In this document: positions 29,399-38,263 of the stretch, piece by piece
How the letters are laid out: the number at the start of each line of letters is the position of its first letter
Position numbering within the stretch: the stretch's first letter is position 1
From: Gammaproteobacteria bacterium
GTDB taxonomy: Bacteria > Pseudomonadota > Gammaproteobacteria > Steroidobacterales > Woeseiaceae
Length of the DNA stretch: 64,000 nt
Direction of reading: 5' to 3'
Assembly: GCA_024640305.1 (NCBI GenBank)
Contig: JAHEFG010000045.1
Location: forward strand, 50,748 to 114,747
Made by a program: the position numbers and the translations under genes
The notes under the pieces: model-generated
Databases searched by the model: none
Told to the model about the DNA's origin: nothing
What the model saw: the letters and a program-made list of their open reading frames with translations, nothing else

Positions 29399-30151
29399 TT
29401 ATTTTTGGGCCGCGTTTTGCGCGAGGCGAGCCGCAAGTTGATCCGGCGGCAGATAACCACCAATTAGCGTGCCGTCGTCGAGAACAATTGCGGGAGTGCC
29501 AGTGAGGCCAACATCCCGGCCAATGACATAGTGATCCTGCACGATGTGCGAATCACATTTTGATGACTCAAATGCACGATCAAGTTTCGCCAGCGTCAAT
29601 GCATCAGCGCGGTCATTTGCACACCACACTTCTTCTGCTGTGTTCCAGGATTTCGACGCCGGGCCGTTACGCGGATACAGCAAGTAACGAATCTCTATGC
29701 CATGCGCCATATACTCTTCGATCTGGCTGTGTAACCGGCGACAGTACGTGCAGTCGACATCCGTAAAGACAGCGACGGAGTACTTAACCTCGGACGGCGT
29801 GAATTTGATGACCTCATCATCGGATACGGTTGCCATGAGCTCACGGCGCGCTTCCGTGCGACTTACTTCGCTGAGGTTAAGCTGATTCTCCAGATCGATC
29901 AGGTCACCTTGTAACAGGTAACGACCGTCACCCGAGATATAAGCTGTGATGGCGCCTTTCTGGATCGTATACCAACCGTCGACGGGGCTGGCTTTGACAT
30001 CCTCCGGCTCGATCATGTCGAACATCTCATCCACTTTCTTGCGTACCAGCTCGAGCTGCGCATCGTCTTCGGCAGCAGCTGGTGCCGCCGCGAATATCGC
30101 TGCGGCTGCGGCCAGGAGTGGAACCAACAGAGCTGGGTACTTGCGAATCAT
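29399..30151 (-). CDS. dsbC: Thiol:disulfide interchange protein DsbC
   Basis: A 250-residue periplasmic disulfide isomerase. A signal peptide (Ala-rich, cleavage near AAAED) is followed by an N-terminal dimerisation domain, then a thioredoxin fold with active site CTYC (E. coli has CGYC). The cis-proline loop is TGTPAIVLDDG, and a second cysteine pair (VWCAND and SKCDSH) matches the structural disulfide. ATG 30151 is used because the frame one codon longer starts with TTG. Lies downstream of xerD, as in E. coli xerD-dsbC, but recJ is not here. Confidence 0.95.
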   Translation of the reverse strand: MIRKYPALLVPLLAAAAAIFAAAPAAAEDDAQLELVRKKVDEMFDMIEPEDVKASPVDGWYTIQKGAITAYISGDGRYLLQGDLIDLENQLNLSEVSRTEARRELMATVSDDEVIKFTPSEVKYSVAVFTDVDCTYCRRLHSQIEEYMAHGIEIRYLLYPRNGPASKSWNTAEEVWCANDRADALTLAKLDRAFESSKCDSHIVQDHYVIGRDVGLTGTPAIVLDDGTLIGGYLPPDQLAARLAQNAAQK

Positions 30152-30239
30152 CAATAGTGTTCCTGAATAGCTAAGTGTGCGTCATGGAGTAGACAGGCGT
30201 GAACCGCTGCGGTTCCACGACCCGGCTAGTGTAGCAAAG

Positions 30240-31181
30240 CTATCCGCGCGGGTGATGTTCGCCGTGCAGGTCTTTCAGTCGCTCCCGAGCAACGTGGGTG
30301 TAGATTTGAGTCGTCGAGAGATCGCTATGGCCCAACAGGAGCTGAACAACGCGCAGATCGGCACCCCGATTCAGCAAATGGGTCGCAAAGGCATGTCGCA
30401 GACTGTGCGGCGACATCTTTTGACGGACGCCGGCTTTTTCAGCGTAACGCTTGATAATGTGCCAAAAAGCCTGGCGCGTCATGCGGTCGCCACGGCGTGT
30501 TGGGAACAGGTAATCCGTTTGCCGCTCCAGCAGAATCTCCATTCGTGGCCCGTCTATGAACTCTTTGAGCCAGCGCTGCGATTCATCACCCAGCGGAATC
30601 AGTCGCTCGCGATCACCTTTACCGATGATGCGCAGAACGCCCTGGTTGAAATTAACTTGTGACTGCTTGAGATTGATCAGCTCGGAGACGCGCAGCCCAG
30701 TGGCATACAGCAATTCGAGCATCGCACGGTCACGGTGACCGAGCGGCTCGTCAGTATTCGGTGCATTAAGCAAGGACTCAACTTCATCTTCGCTCAACGT
30801 CTTCGGCAACGATCGGCCGATACGCGGCATTTCGATATCAGCAGTCGGGTCTGTGTCACGCATGCCTTCGCGCATGATGTAACGGAAAAATCGGCGGAAA
30901 CTGGACAGCTGGCGCGCAGTGGAACGAGGTTTGGCTCCACCTTCCACGCGGCCGGCGATAAAGGCCAGAAGATCCGCTTTGTCGGCCTTTTCGATGGTCT
31001 TCTCGTCCTCAGCAAGACCGCGACCCAATGTCATCAGGTCGGCACGATAGGCGCCTAAGGTATTCTGCGACAGACCGCGTTCCATCCAGATCGCATCGAG
31101 GAATCGATCGACGAGTTCCTCCGAGCGAGCGACGGTTTTCGATCCTGGTTTGTTTTGCTCTTTGCTGGCCATAAGTTCCAT
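30240..31181 (-). CDS. xerD: Site-specific tyrosine recombinase XerD
   Basis: A 313-residue tyrosine recombinase that with XerC resolves chromosome dimers at dif under FtsK control. It has an N-terminal SAM-like core-binding domain and a C-terminal catalytic domain. All active residues are visible: Arg164 (TGLRVSELI), Lys188, His259 and Arg262 (HSLRHAFATHLL), His285 (LLGHSDLSTTQIY) and Tyr294. Start ATG 31181 or 31172 are both possible. Absence of any flanking integrase-type element argues for the housekeeping enzyme. Confidence 0.94.
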   Translation of the reverse strand: MELMASKEQNKPGSKTVARSEELVDRFLDAIWMERGLSQNTLGAYRADLMTLGRGLAEDEKTIEKADKADLLAFIAGRVEGGAKPRSTARQLSSFRRFFRYIMREGMRDTDPTADIEMPRIGRSLPKTLSEDEVESLLNAPNTDEPLGHRDRAMLELLYATGLRVSELINLKQSQVNFNQGVLRIIGKGDRERLIPLGDESQRWLKEFIDGPRMEILLERQTDYLFPTRRGDRMTRQAFWHIIKRYAEKAGVRQKMSPHSLRHAFATHLLNRGADLRVVQLLLGHSDLSTTQIYTHVARERLKDLHGEHHPRG

Positions 31182-31250
31182 CTGTTCAGTCGCGCAATCC
31201 TTTGCGGTAGCATACGCCGGATATCAATCTCCAACGTGGGCATCAGCCCT

Positions 31251-31269
31251 ACCCGGTATAATTACCCGG
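31251..31269 (+). promoter_or_regulatory. TATAAT box framed by ACCCGG direct repeats, upstream of plsC
   Basis: A consensus TATAAT (31257-31262) sits between two ACCCGG copies (31251-31256 and 31264-31269). No good -35 is found, so an activator or the repeats themselves may matter. The plsC start is about 100 bp downstream. Confidence 0.35.
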
Positions 31270-31367
31270 CATCGCCAAGCGACGGATTTATCAAGGTTTT
31301 AAGTATGGTCATGACGTCTTCAAACCGGCGTGATGGCTGTCACAGATTCAGAAGGCATTAACATAAA

Positions 31368-32105
31368 GTGACCTACGTCACAGTTGTAACCCGTGCACTG
31401 TACGGCCTGTATGCCTGGCTTGTTTTCGCCCTGTGCGCATTGCTGGCGCTTATCGCGACTATTCTTGTGCCCTTTGCCGGGTTGCGCCATAGATTGGCAG
31501 CAGATGCTTCGCGACTCATATTTATTCTCGGCGGTGTCCCGGCCGAAATCGTCGGTCGTGAAAATATCCCCGACGGAAATGCCGTTGTCGTGGCCAACCA
31601 TGCGAGCTTCGTCGATGGCTTCCTGCTGAAAGGTTACCTGCCCGCCCGATTCTCATTCGTCATCAAAGGCGAAATGCGAAAGATCCCGATCGCGCACTTT
31701 TTGTTGCGGCGGTCCGGCTCAAACTTCGTCGAACGTCACGAGGCGGGTGGTAGTGCGCGGGACGCTCGCAAGATCGTCAAAGCGGCGCAGGACGGTCGAT
31801 CGCTGGCTTTTTTTGCCGAGGGCACTTTCTACCAGGAGCCCGGTGTACATCGATTCCGCCCAGGCGCTTTTGTCGCGGCCATTCGTGGTTGTATGCCCGT
31901 CGTGCCCATCGCAATCTCCGGTACCCGCCAGATGATGCCGGCCGATCGTCTCTGGCCATGGCCGATCAGGCCTCGTATCGAGATATTGCCGCCGATCTAT
32001 CCGGGCGACGCTTTGTTCGAAAATCACCGCGAACTGGCTGAAGCCGCCCGCCAGGCAATTCTGACCGTGCTCGATGAACCAGATCTGTGTAAAGTACCAG
32101 AATAA
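31368..32105 (+). CDS. plsC: 1-acyl-sn-glycerol-3-phosphate acyltransferase-like protein
   Basis: A 245-residue PlsC-superfamily acyltransferase with an N-terminal membrane span (LYAWLVFALCALLALIATILV). Motif I is NHASFVDGF (NHx4D), motif II lies around NFVERHEAGGS, motif III is FAEGTF and motif IV is VVPIAISGTR. It transfers an acyl chain to lysophosphatidate at the membrane. A stop codon lies just upstream of GTG 31368, which fixes the start region. It precedes a thiolase by 20 bp and may share its transcript. Another lysophospholipid acyltransferase role is possible. Confidence 0.83.
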   Translation: MTYVTVVTRALYGLYAWLVFALCALLALIATILVPFAGLRHRLAADASRLIFILGGVPAEIVGRENIPDGNAVVVANHASFVDGFLLKGYLPARFSFVIKGEMRKIPIAHFLLRRSGSNFVERHEAGGSARDARKIVKAAQDGRSLAFFAEGTFYQEPGVHRFRPGAFVAAIRGCMPVVPIAISGTRQMMPADRLWPWPIRPRIEILPPIYPGDALFENHRELAEAARQAILTVLDEPDLCKVPE

Positions 32106-32125
32106 GTTTTAATGAGGATTAAAAT

Positions 32126-33307
32126 ATGAGCTCGAATGACATCGTAATCGTTGCTGCGAAACGCACGCCGATTGGTGCGTTCCAGGGCGTTTTGACCGGT
32201 GCGACAGCACCTGAGCTTGGTGCAGCGGCAATCGCGGGCATCCTTGCCGAATCTGGTATTGATGCGGCTGATGTCGACCAGGTCCTGATGGGCTGCGTTC
32301 TACCGGCCGCTCTCGGTCAGGCACCCGCGCGGCAAGCAGCCATCAGTGCCGGCATTCCGGTGGGCACCGCCTGCACGACTGTTAACAAGATGTGCGGCTC
32401 AGCGATGATGACAATCATGCTGGCACACGATCAGCTAAAGGCAGAAAGCGCCTCCGTCGTGATCGCGGGCGGCCTCGAATCGATGACTAATGCACCCTAC
32501 TTGTTACCCAAAGCACGTCGCGGATACCGCCTCGGTCACCAGGAAGTGCTCGACCACATGTTCTACGACGGCCTGCAGGACCCCTGGCAGGGCAAGATGA
32601 TGGGCTTTTACGCAGAAGAAACCGCAGAAAAATATGGTTTTTCGCGCGACGAGCAGGACGCGTACGCTGTCGAGTCCGTGACCCGCGCGCAGACCGCGGT
32701 CGCCAATGGCACCTTCAATGACGAAATTGCAGCTGTCACTATTAGCTCGCGCAAAGGCGACATCACCGTCGATACGGATGAAACGCCGGGTGTGGTCAAC
32801 ATCGACAAGATTCCGAATCTGCGCGCCGCTTTCAAGACAGACGGCACAGTAACCGCGGCAACATCATCGTCGATCGCCGACGGGGCCGCGGCGCTGTTGA
32901 TGATGACCGCCGCCGAGGCAGAACGCCGCAAGCTGCAACCCCTGGCGCGGCTCATCGGACATTCCAGTTTTGCGCAGGAACCGGCGTGGTTCACTACTGC
33001 CCCCGTCGCTGCCATCAAGAGCCTGCACGAAAAACTGGGCTGGGCGCCGGACAATGTGGATCTGTACGAAATTAACGAGGCGTTTGCAGTAGTAACGATG
33101 GCCGCTATGGCCGACGTTGGCATCGATCATGCGAAGGTCAACGTCAATGGTGGCGCATGCGCGCTTGGACATCCAATCGGCGCAACCGGTGCTCGTATCA
33201 CAACGACCCTCTTGCACGCATTAAAGGCTCGACAATTGAAGCGTGGCGTCGCCGCACTCTGTATAGGTGGTGGCGAGGCCGTCGCGATTGGCGTTGAATT
33301 GATCTAG
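32126..33307 (+). CDS. Acetyl-CoA C-acetyltransferase (thiolase)
   Basis: A 393-residue thiolase II type enzyme. The acylated cysteine is in TTVNKMCGSAMM, a catalytic histidine is in NEAFAVV and NGGACALGHPIGATGAR, and the second cysteine is in LCIGGGEAVA. It condenses or cleaves acetoacetyl-CoA/3-ketoacyl-CoA. RBS AGGATT upstream of ATG. It is followed 11 bp later by an HSD10-like dehydrogenase, a pairing typical of short branched-chain or isoleucine-type beta-oxidation, although PHB or ketone metabolism cannot be excluded. Confidence 0.93.
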   Translation: MSSNDIVIVAAKRTPIGAFQGVLTGATAPELGAAAIAGILAESGIDAADVDQVLMGCVLPAALGQAPARQAAISAGIPVGTACTTVNKMCGSAMMTIMLAHDQLKAESASVVIAGGLESMTNAPYLLPKARRGYRLGHQEVLDHMFYDGLQDPWQGKMMGFYAEETAEKYGFSRDEQDAYAVESVTRAQTAVANGTFNDEIAAVTISSRKGDITVDTDETPGVVNIDKIPNLRAAFKTDGTVTAATSSSIADGAAALLMMTAAEAERRKLQPLARLIGHSSFAQEPAWFTTAPVAAIKSLHEKLGWAPDNVDLYEINEAFAVVTMAAMADVGIDHAKVNVNGGACALGHPIGATGARITTTLLHALKARQLKRGVAALCIGGGEAVAIGVELI

Positions 33308-33318
33308 AGGTAGGAATC

Positions 33319-34086
33319 ATGGAATTAGCAACTGCGAAAGCCGTTATTTCCGGCGGCGCATCCGGGCTTGGCTTTGCCACAGCACAACGTGTGATCGAAG
33401 CTGGTGGCCAGGTTGTCCTTTTCGATATCAATGACGAGCAGGGCAACTCAAGTGCCGCAAGCCTTGGCGACAGGGCAAGCTATATCAGGACTGACGTCTC
33501 GGACGAAAGCTCTGTCAAAGCAGCAATAAAACAAGCTGCTGAAGCAATGCAAGGCATCACGCTGGCCGTTAATTGTGCCGGTGTCGCTACGGCCGGTCGC
33601 GCGCTCGGCCGTGAAGGACCGTGGCCGAGTGAGCTGTTCAACAAGGTTATCCAGGTCAACCTGGTCGGCAGCTTCAACGTCACCAAGGAAGCTGCGGCTG
33701 TCATGCAGTTAAACGATGCGAACGACGATGGCGAACGCGGCGTCATAATCAGCACCGCATCCATCGCAGCCTTTGAAGGCCAGATAGGACAGGCTGCTTA
33801 TTCGGCATCGAAAGGCGGCGTAGTCGGCATGATGCTGCCTCTCGCTCGCGAGTTCGCGCAGTTCGGCATTCGCGTCAATACGATAGCGCCGGGAGTATTC
33901 CTGACACCGATGGTGTCGGGCATGCCGCAGGAAGTGCAGGACTCACTCGGTAAGCAGGTGCCGTTTCCGCCACGCTTAGGCCGGCCGGAAGAGTATGCCG
34001 CGACAGCCGCGTTCATCTATGAGACCACGATGGTGAACGGTGAGACTATCCGTGTAGATGGCGCAATACGGATGCAGCCAAAATAG
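33319..34086 (+). CDS. SDR-family 3-hydroxyacyl-CoA dehydrogenase (HSD10-like)
   Basis: 255 residues with NAD motif SGGASGLGFATA, an acidic residue at the end of strand 2 (LFDIND, favouring NAD), NCAG, and the Ser-Tyr-Lys triad in STASIAAFEGQIGQAAYSASKGG. The pattern NVAGVATAG-like plus GRALGREG and the C-terminal RVDGAIRMQPK resemble mammalian 17-beta-HSD10 and its bacterial homologues, which oxidise 2-methyl-3-hydroxybutyryl-CoA and other short 3-hydroxyacyl-CoAs. Coupling with the upstream thiolase supports this. Ends 1 bp before the convergent ETF-QO stop. Confidence 0.87.
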   Translation: MELATAKAVISGGASGLGFATAQRVIEAGGQVVLFDINDEQGNSSAASLGDRASYIRTDVSDESSVKAAIKQAAEAMQGITLAVNCAGVATAGRALGREGPWPSELFNKVIQVNLVGSFNVTKEAAAVMQLNDANDDGERGVIISTASIAAFEGQIGQAAYSASKGGVVGMMLPLAREFAQFGIRVNTIAPGVFLTPMVSGMPQEVQDSLGKQVPFPPRLGRPEEYAATAAFIYETTMVNGETIRVDGAIRMQPK

Positions 34087-34087
34087 C

Positions 34088-35737
34088 TTACATACCGGAG
34101 TAGTTTGGCCCGCCGCCACCCTCCGGAACCGTCCAGACGATATTCTGTTTCGGGTCTTTAATGTCGCAGGTCTTGCAGTGCACGCAATTTGACGGACTAA
34201 CCTGGAATATCTTCTGGCCGGCTTCTTCGACAATTTCGTAAACGGCTGCCGGACAATACCGTTGCGCCGGCTCGTCAAACATCGGCAGGTTGAAGTCGAT
34301 CGGAATGGACTCGTCCCTGAGTATCAGGTGCGACGGCTGATCTTCTTCGTGATTGGTGCTCGACAGGAAAACCGACGATGATCGATCGAAGCTGATCACG
34401 CCATCAGGTTTCGGATAGTCGATGACTTTGCAGTCGCTCGCTTTCGACAGCGTTTCGTGATCCGGTTGTTTATGGCGCCACGTGAATGGCAGCTTGCCAA
34501 AGAAAATATTCTGATCGACAAACGTAAACGCAGCTCCCAGCAACGTCCCGAATTTCGTTAACGCGGGTCCGAAATTTCGACCGGCATACATTTCCTTGTA
34601 TACCCAGGACGCTTTGACACTTTCCTCATAGTCGGTAAGTTCCGACTGGCCGGTATCGCCTGAGGACAGCGCCTTGTGAATGCTCTCTGCCGCCAACATG
34701 CCGGTCTTTATGGCTGTGTGCGCCCCTTTGATCTTCACACCGTTGAGAAAGCCCGCATCGCAGCCAACCAGCATGCCGCCTGGAAATGCGAGCCTGGGAA
34801 TTGACTGCAAACCACCTTTGTTCACGGCACGTGCACCGTAGCCGATGCGCTTGCCGCCTTCCAGGTACTGCCTGATTTTCGGGTGGTGTTTCCAGCGTTG
34901 AAATTCATCAAATGGCGACAGGTGCGGGTTGCTGTAACTAAGCGCGACGATGAAACCGGCATAAACGCGATTATTCGACGCGTGATAAAGAAAACCGCCG
35001 CCCTCAGTGTGGTTGTCGAGCGGCCATCCTGCCGAATGCACAACAAGCCCCTCGTCGTGTTTCGCAGGGTCAATCTCCCAACTCTCTTTGAAGCCAATGC
35101 CGTAATGCTGCGGATCGGCGTTTTCGCGTAGATTAAATCGCTCCATGACCTGCTCGCCCAGGTTGCCGCGCACGCCCTCTGCGAAAATCGTGTATTTGCC
35201 ACGCAATTCGTAGCCGGCCTGGTAACTGGACTTTTTCTCACCGTCTTTGCCAACGCCCATATCACTGGTAGCAACGCCGGTAACGCCACCCTGCTCGTCG
35301 TACAACACTTCCGCAGCCGCGAACCCGGGAAATACGTTAACGCCAAGGGCCTCGGCCTGTTCGCCAAGCCATTGGCTTAATTCACCCAGACTGATGATGT
35401 AGTTACCGTGATTGTGCATAGGCCGCGGCACGAACAAACCGGGTGTTCGGATGGCTTTCTCTGCGCTCGTCATGTAGTAAACGTCGTCGCCCTTGACCTC
35501 GGTCTTGACCGGCGCGCCCTGCTCTTTCCAGTCCGGGAACAACTCGTCGAGGCCCGTCGGTTCAAATACATTCCCCGACAGGATATGGGCTCCAATCTCC
35601 GAGCCTTTTTCGACCACGACGACTGCCAGGCCGTCGTCGAGTTGCATGAGTCGGCACGCGGCGGCAAGGCCGGCCGGTCCGCCTCCGACAATCACTACGT
35701 CGAATTCCATTGACTCGCGTTCTGTTTGTTCCGTCAT
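34088..35737 (-). CDS. Electron transfer flavoprotein-ubiquinone oxidoreductase
   Basis: A 549-residue membrane-associated flavoprotein that passes electrons from reduced ETF (fed by acyl-CoA dehydrogenases) to ubiquinone. The FAD fold opens with VVIVGGGPAGLAAA. The quinone-site region contains GCDAGFLNGVKIKGAHTA. The C-terminal ferredoxin-type 4Fe-4S domain has CPAAVYEI, then NCVHCKTCDIKDP. ATG 35737 is used; the longer frame is not family-like. Links the acyl-CoA oxidation genes of this window to the respiratory chain. Confidence 0.95.
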   Translation of the reverse strand: MTEQTERESMEFDVVIVGGGPAGLAAACRLMQLDDGLAVVVVEKGSEIGAHILSGNVFEPTGLDELFPDWKEQGAPVKTEVKGDDVYYMTSAEKAIRTPGLFVPRPMHNHGNYIISLGELSQWLGEQAEALGVNVFPGFAAAEVLYDEQGGVTGVATSDMGVGKDGEKKSSYQAGYELRGKYTIFAEGVRGNLGEQVMERFNLRENADPQHYGIGFKESWEIDPAKHDEGLVVHSAGWPLDNHTEGGGFLYHASNNRVYAGFIVALSYSNPHLSPFDEFQRWKHHPKIRQYLEGGKRIGYGARAVNKGGLQSIPRLAFPGGMLVGCDAGFLNGVKIKGAHTAIKTGMLAAESIHKALSSGDTGQSELTDYEESVKASWVYKEMYAGRNFGPALTKFGTLLGAAFTFVDQNIFFGKLPFTWRHKQPDHETLSKASDCKVIDYPKPDGVISFDRSSSVFLSSTNHEEDQPSHLILRDESIPIDFNLPMFDEPAQRYCPAAVYEIVEEAGQKIFQVSPSNCVHCKTCDIKDPKQNIVWTVPEGGGGPNYSGM

Positions 35738-35805
35738 AATTTTCCAAATCCCGCTATAGTCTCGCCCGTCACATGTTTCATACACAATATAGGATATAGG
35801 GTACG

Positions 35806-36891
35806 TTGAGCATTCGCGATGCCTACAATCAGTGCCACACGCAACACGGCCACGAGAATGACCCGGCTCAGGAGTCCATTGTCGCGCTGTTCGAGCAATT
35901 ACAACAGCGCCTGGTCAGCGAACAATCTCGTCAACGTGGTCTGCGGCGTTTTTTTGGCTCTGGCACAGACCAGACCATTCAGGGTCTTTACCTGTGGGGC
36001 AGTGTTGGCCGCGGCAAGACTTTCCTCCTGGACCTGTTCTTCGAAACACTCGACATTGAGGCAAAGAAGCGCATCCACTTTCACCGCATGATGCACGAGG
36101 TGCATACGCGGCTTCGAGAGCTCGGTGCAATCGAAAATCCGCTGGCACAAGTCGCTGCCGATATAGCAGGAGAAACACGGGTACTGTGTTTCGATGAATT
36201 CTTCGTCAGTGACATCGGCGACGCGATGATTCTCGGCGCATTGCTTGAAGGTCTGTTTCGAAACGGCGTAACGCTGGTTTCGACGTCTAATTCGCAACCA
36301 GATGAATTGTATAAAGACGGCTTGCAGCGGCAGCGATTCCTGCCCGCCATAGAGCTGCTGAAAAAGCACACTCAGGTCGTTCACATGGACGGGAGCACCG
36401 ATTATCGCCTGCGTTTGTTGCAGCAGGCAGGCACCTACCTGACGCCCGACGATGCTGCCGCGCGACTAAGATTGCAGCATTATTTTGATCAATCCGCGTC
36501 AAGCAGGATAACGCAGAACGACTCCCTCGAGATCAATGGCCGCGAGATCAGCGTGCGCATGAATGCCAAGGGTATCGCCTGGTTCGATTTCGCCGCGCTC
36601 TGTGATGGCCCGCGCAGCCAGAATGACTACATCGAGATAGCGCGCTGGTATCCAACCGTTATCCTGTCAGGCGTACCGCGCCTTGATGAGACGCTTGAAG
36701 ACCAGGCGCGCAGATTCATCGCTCTGGTGGACGAATTCTACGATCGGCGCGTAAAGCTCATCGTATCGGCTGCAGAGAGCATTGATTCTCTGTATTGCGG
36801 TACTCGCCTCAAGTTTGAATTTGAGCGCACGATCAGCCGGCTCATCGAAATGCAGTCAACTAACTACCTGGCATTGCCTCACCTGGCGTAG
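35806..36891 (+). CDS. zapE: Cell division AFG1-like ATPase ZapE
   Basis: A 361-residue AAA-like ATPase with Walker A GSVGRGKT, Walker B VLCFDEFF and the sensor stretch LVSTSN. In E. coli ZapE associates with late divisomes and destabilises FtsZ bundles under stress or at low oxygen. Mitochondrial AFG1/LACE1 is the relative. The start is TTG 35806: the N-terminus SIRDAYNQCHTQH aligns with the family start and AGGG lies about 7 nt upstream, whereas no ATG fits. Divergent from ETF-QO. Confidence 0.9.
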   Translation: MSIRDAYNQCHTQHGHENDPAQESIVALFEQLQQRLVSEQSRQRGLRRFFGSGTDQTIQGLYLWGSVGRGKTFLLDLFFETLDIEAKKRIHFHRMMHEVHTRLRELGAIENPLAQVAADIAGETRVLCFDEFFVSDIGDAMILGALLEGLFRNGVTLVSTSNSQPDELYKDGLQRQRFLPAIELLKKHTQVVHMDGSTDYRLRLLQQAGTYLTPDDAAARLRLQHYFDQSASSRITQNDSLEINGREISVRMNAKGIAWFDFAALCDGPRSQNDYIEIARWYPTVILSGVPRLDETLEDQARRFIALVDEFYDRRVKLIVSAAESIDSLYCGTRLKFEFERTISRLIEMQSTNYLALPHLA

Positions 36892-36894
36892 AAT

Positions 36895-37347
36895 ATGCGT
36901 ATGGACGACGAACTGATTCTCGAAGAATTTCTGCCGTACAGGCTTTCCGTGCTGTCACACACTATCAGCACCAATATCGCGCGCGTTTACGAAAAACGAT
37001 TTGGCGTGTCTATCCCCGAGTGGCGCGTAATTGCCATACTCGGGCGCTTTCCAGGGCTGTCCGCGGTTGAAGTGGCCGACCGCACATTAATGGACAAGGT
37101 TGCCGTCAGCCGTGCGGTTACCAAGCTAATAAAAAATGGTCGTATCGATCGCCAGTTTGCAGACGCGGATCGTCGCCGCTCCATCCTCAACCTGTCTGAA
37201 GAAGGCCGCAAAGTGCACAATGAAATAGCGCCGCTGGCTCTGCAGTTCGAACGCGAGCTACTGCAGGACATCTCGGAAGAGGACTACGCGACGTACAATT
37301 CGATCCTTGATCGCCTGCTCTCGAAGGCGCGCCTGCTCGGCAGCTAA
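36895..37347 (+). CDS. MarR-family transcriptional regulator
   Basis: A 150-residue winged-helix protein: a dimerisation helix (LPYRLSVLSHTISTNIARVYE), recognition region (LSAVEVADRTLMDKVAVSRAVTKLIKNG) and wing (RQFADADRRRSILNLSEEG). MarR proteins bind 16-20-bp palindromes as dimers and release on binding small, often aromatic, ligands. It starts 3 bp after zapE and overlaps the convergent tryptophan dioxygenase by 4 bp. A 20-bp near-palindrome in the dioxygenase / glutamate dehydrogenase promoter region is a candidate operator. Confidence 0.9.
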   Translation: MRMDDELILEEFLPYRLSVLSHTISTNIARVYEKRFGVSIPEWRVIAILGRFPGLSAVEVADRTLMDKVAVSRAVTKLIKNGRIDRQFADADRRRSILNLSEEGRKVHNEIAPLALQFERELLQDISEEDYATYNSILDRLLSKARLLGS

Positions 37348-38186
37348 ACACCAATCTCGGTTCGCACGCGGATCAATTCAGGAAAAAACTCGGTATCCAG
37401 CGCCTTCTTCAGGAATGGCACACCGGAGGACCCGCCCGTACCGGGTTTATAACCAATGATACGTTCGACCGTCTTCAGATGGTGGAAACGCCAGTACTGC
37501 ACATTAGACTCCATATCCATCAGCGCCTCGCACATCTCGTATTGCGGCCAGTATTCCTCGCGATTCTCATAAATCTTCTTCAGAGAGGCCACCACCTCAT
37601 CGCTCTCGTCGCGCATCCTGCTGAAGTCGCGATCAATGGCAGACTTCGGCATTGGCAGGCCGATACGCGCAAGATGCAGCAGCAATTCGTCGTAGAGGCT
37701 CGGTGCCTCGATGGCGGCGACCAGCTTCGAGTGCCACTCCGGCTGATGCTCGTATACGGACATCAGCGCACGACTCTTGTTGCCCATGACGAATTCGAGA
37801 ATGCGGTATTGCGCGGACTGGAACCCGGACGCCTTGCCGAAAACATGCCGAAACTCTGCATATTCGCTGGGAGTCAGGGTATCGAGCACTTTCCACTGGT
37901 TGTAAAGCTGGCTTTGTATCTGCCGCGCCCGCCCGAGGTTCTTGAGCGCCGGCGATATCCCATCCTGCCTGAGCCATGCCATTGCCCGGCCAATTTCATG
38001 CAAAAGGAGCTTGATCCAGAGCTCCGCAACCTGGTGCTGGATGATGAACAGCATCTCATCATGGTGCGGTGGATCGCTGAGCGGCTTTTGAGAACCAAGC
38101 AGCGTATCCAGCTGCAAATAGGCCGTATAGTCGTCGTCACGGGACAACTTTGTATGAATCGTCTTTTCGAGCTCGCGTTTGGTCAT
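37344..38186 (-). CDS. kynA: Tryptophan 2,3-dioxygenase
   Basis: A 280-residue heme dioxygenase that opens the indole ring of tryptophan to N-formylkynurenine, the first step of kynurenine catabolism. Signatures are FIIQHQVAELWIKLLLHE (His51 near the substrate), RFHHLKTVERIIG with the heme histidine, and GTGGSSG, the substrate-binding loop. No kynurenine formamidase or kynureninase is seen in the window. Divergent from glutamate dehydrogenase across a 77-bp region (to its chosen start) with a palindrome. Confidence 0.95.
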   Translation of the reverse strand: MTKRELEKTIHTKLSRDDDYTAYLQLDTLLGSQKPLSDPPHHDEMLFIIQHQVAELWIKLLLHEIGRAMAWLRQDGISPALKNLGRARQIQSQLYNQWKVLDTLTPSEYAEFRHVFGKASGFQSAQYRILEFVMGNKSRALMSVYEHQPEWHSKLVAAIEAPSLYDELLLHLARIGLPMPKSAIDRDFSRMRDESDEVVASLKKIYENREEYWPQYEMCEALMDMESNVQYWRFHHLKTVERIIGYKPGTGGSSGVPFLKKALDTEFFPELIRVRTEIGV

Positions 38187-38195
38187 ATCGAGAGG

Positions 38196-38215
38196 ATTGT
38201 TTCAGCTGAAATAAT
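38196..38215. promoter_or_regulatory. Near-perfect 20-bp palindrome, candidate operator
   Basis: ATTGTTTCAGCTGAAATAAT has a perfect 12-bp core (TTTCAGCTGAAA, 38200-38211) and three further matched pairs, with one mismatched pair. It overlaps the -35 and spacer of the gdh promoter and lies 10-30 nt before the tryptophan dioxygenase ATG, so a bound dimer could block both genes. The nearby MarR gene is the obvious candidate binder; that link is inference. Confidence 0.5.
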
Positions 38216-38223
38216 TGTATAAT
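38197..38223 (+). promoter_or_regulatory. Sigma70 promoter of the glutamate dehydrogenase gene
   Basis: TTGTTT (38197-38202), a 15-bp spacer and a consensus TATAAT (38218-38223). The first in-frame ATG (38222) lies inside the -10 box, so translation from it is unlikely, supporting GTG 38264 as start. Confidence 0.55.
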
Positions 38224-38263
38224 GTCGCGGCGTTGTTATGCGACCGAGCCCGGAGATAATACA

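Noticed and set aside
30201..30215. Palindrome GAACCGCTGCGGTTC between xerD and dsbC as a terminator
   Set aside because: Seven-bp arms with a one-base loop and no U-run; probably not a folded terminator.
37479..38222. 247-codon open frame antisense to tryptophan dioxygenase
   Set aside because: No recognisable protein features; it mirrors kynA codon structure and would need to run through the control region.
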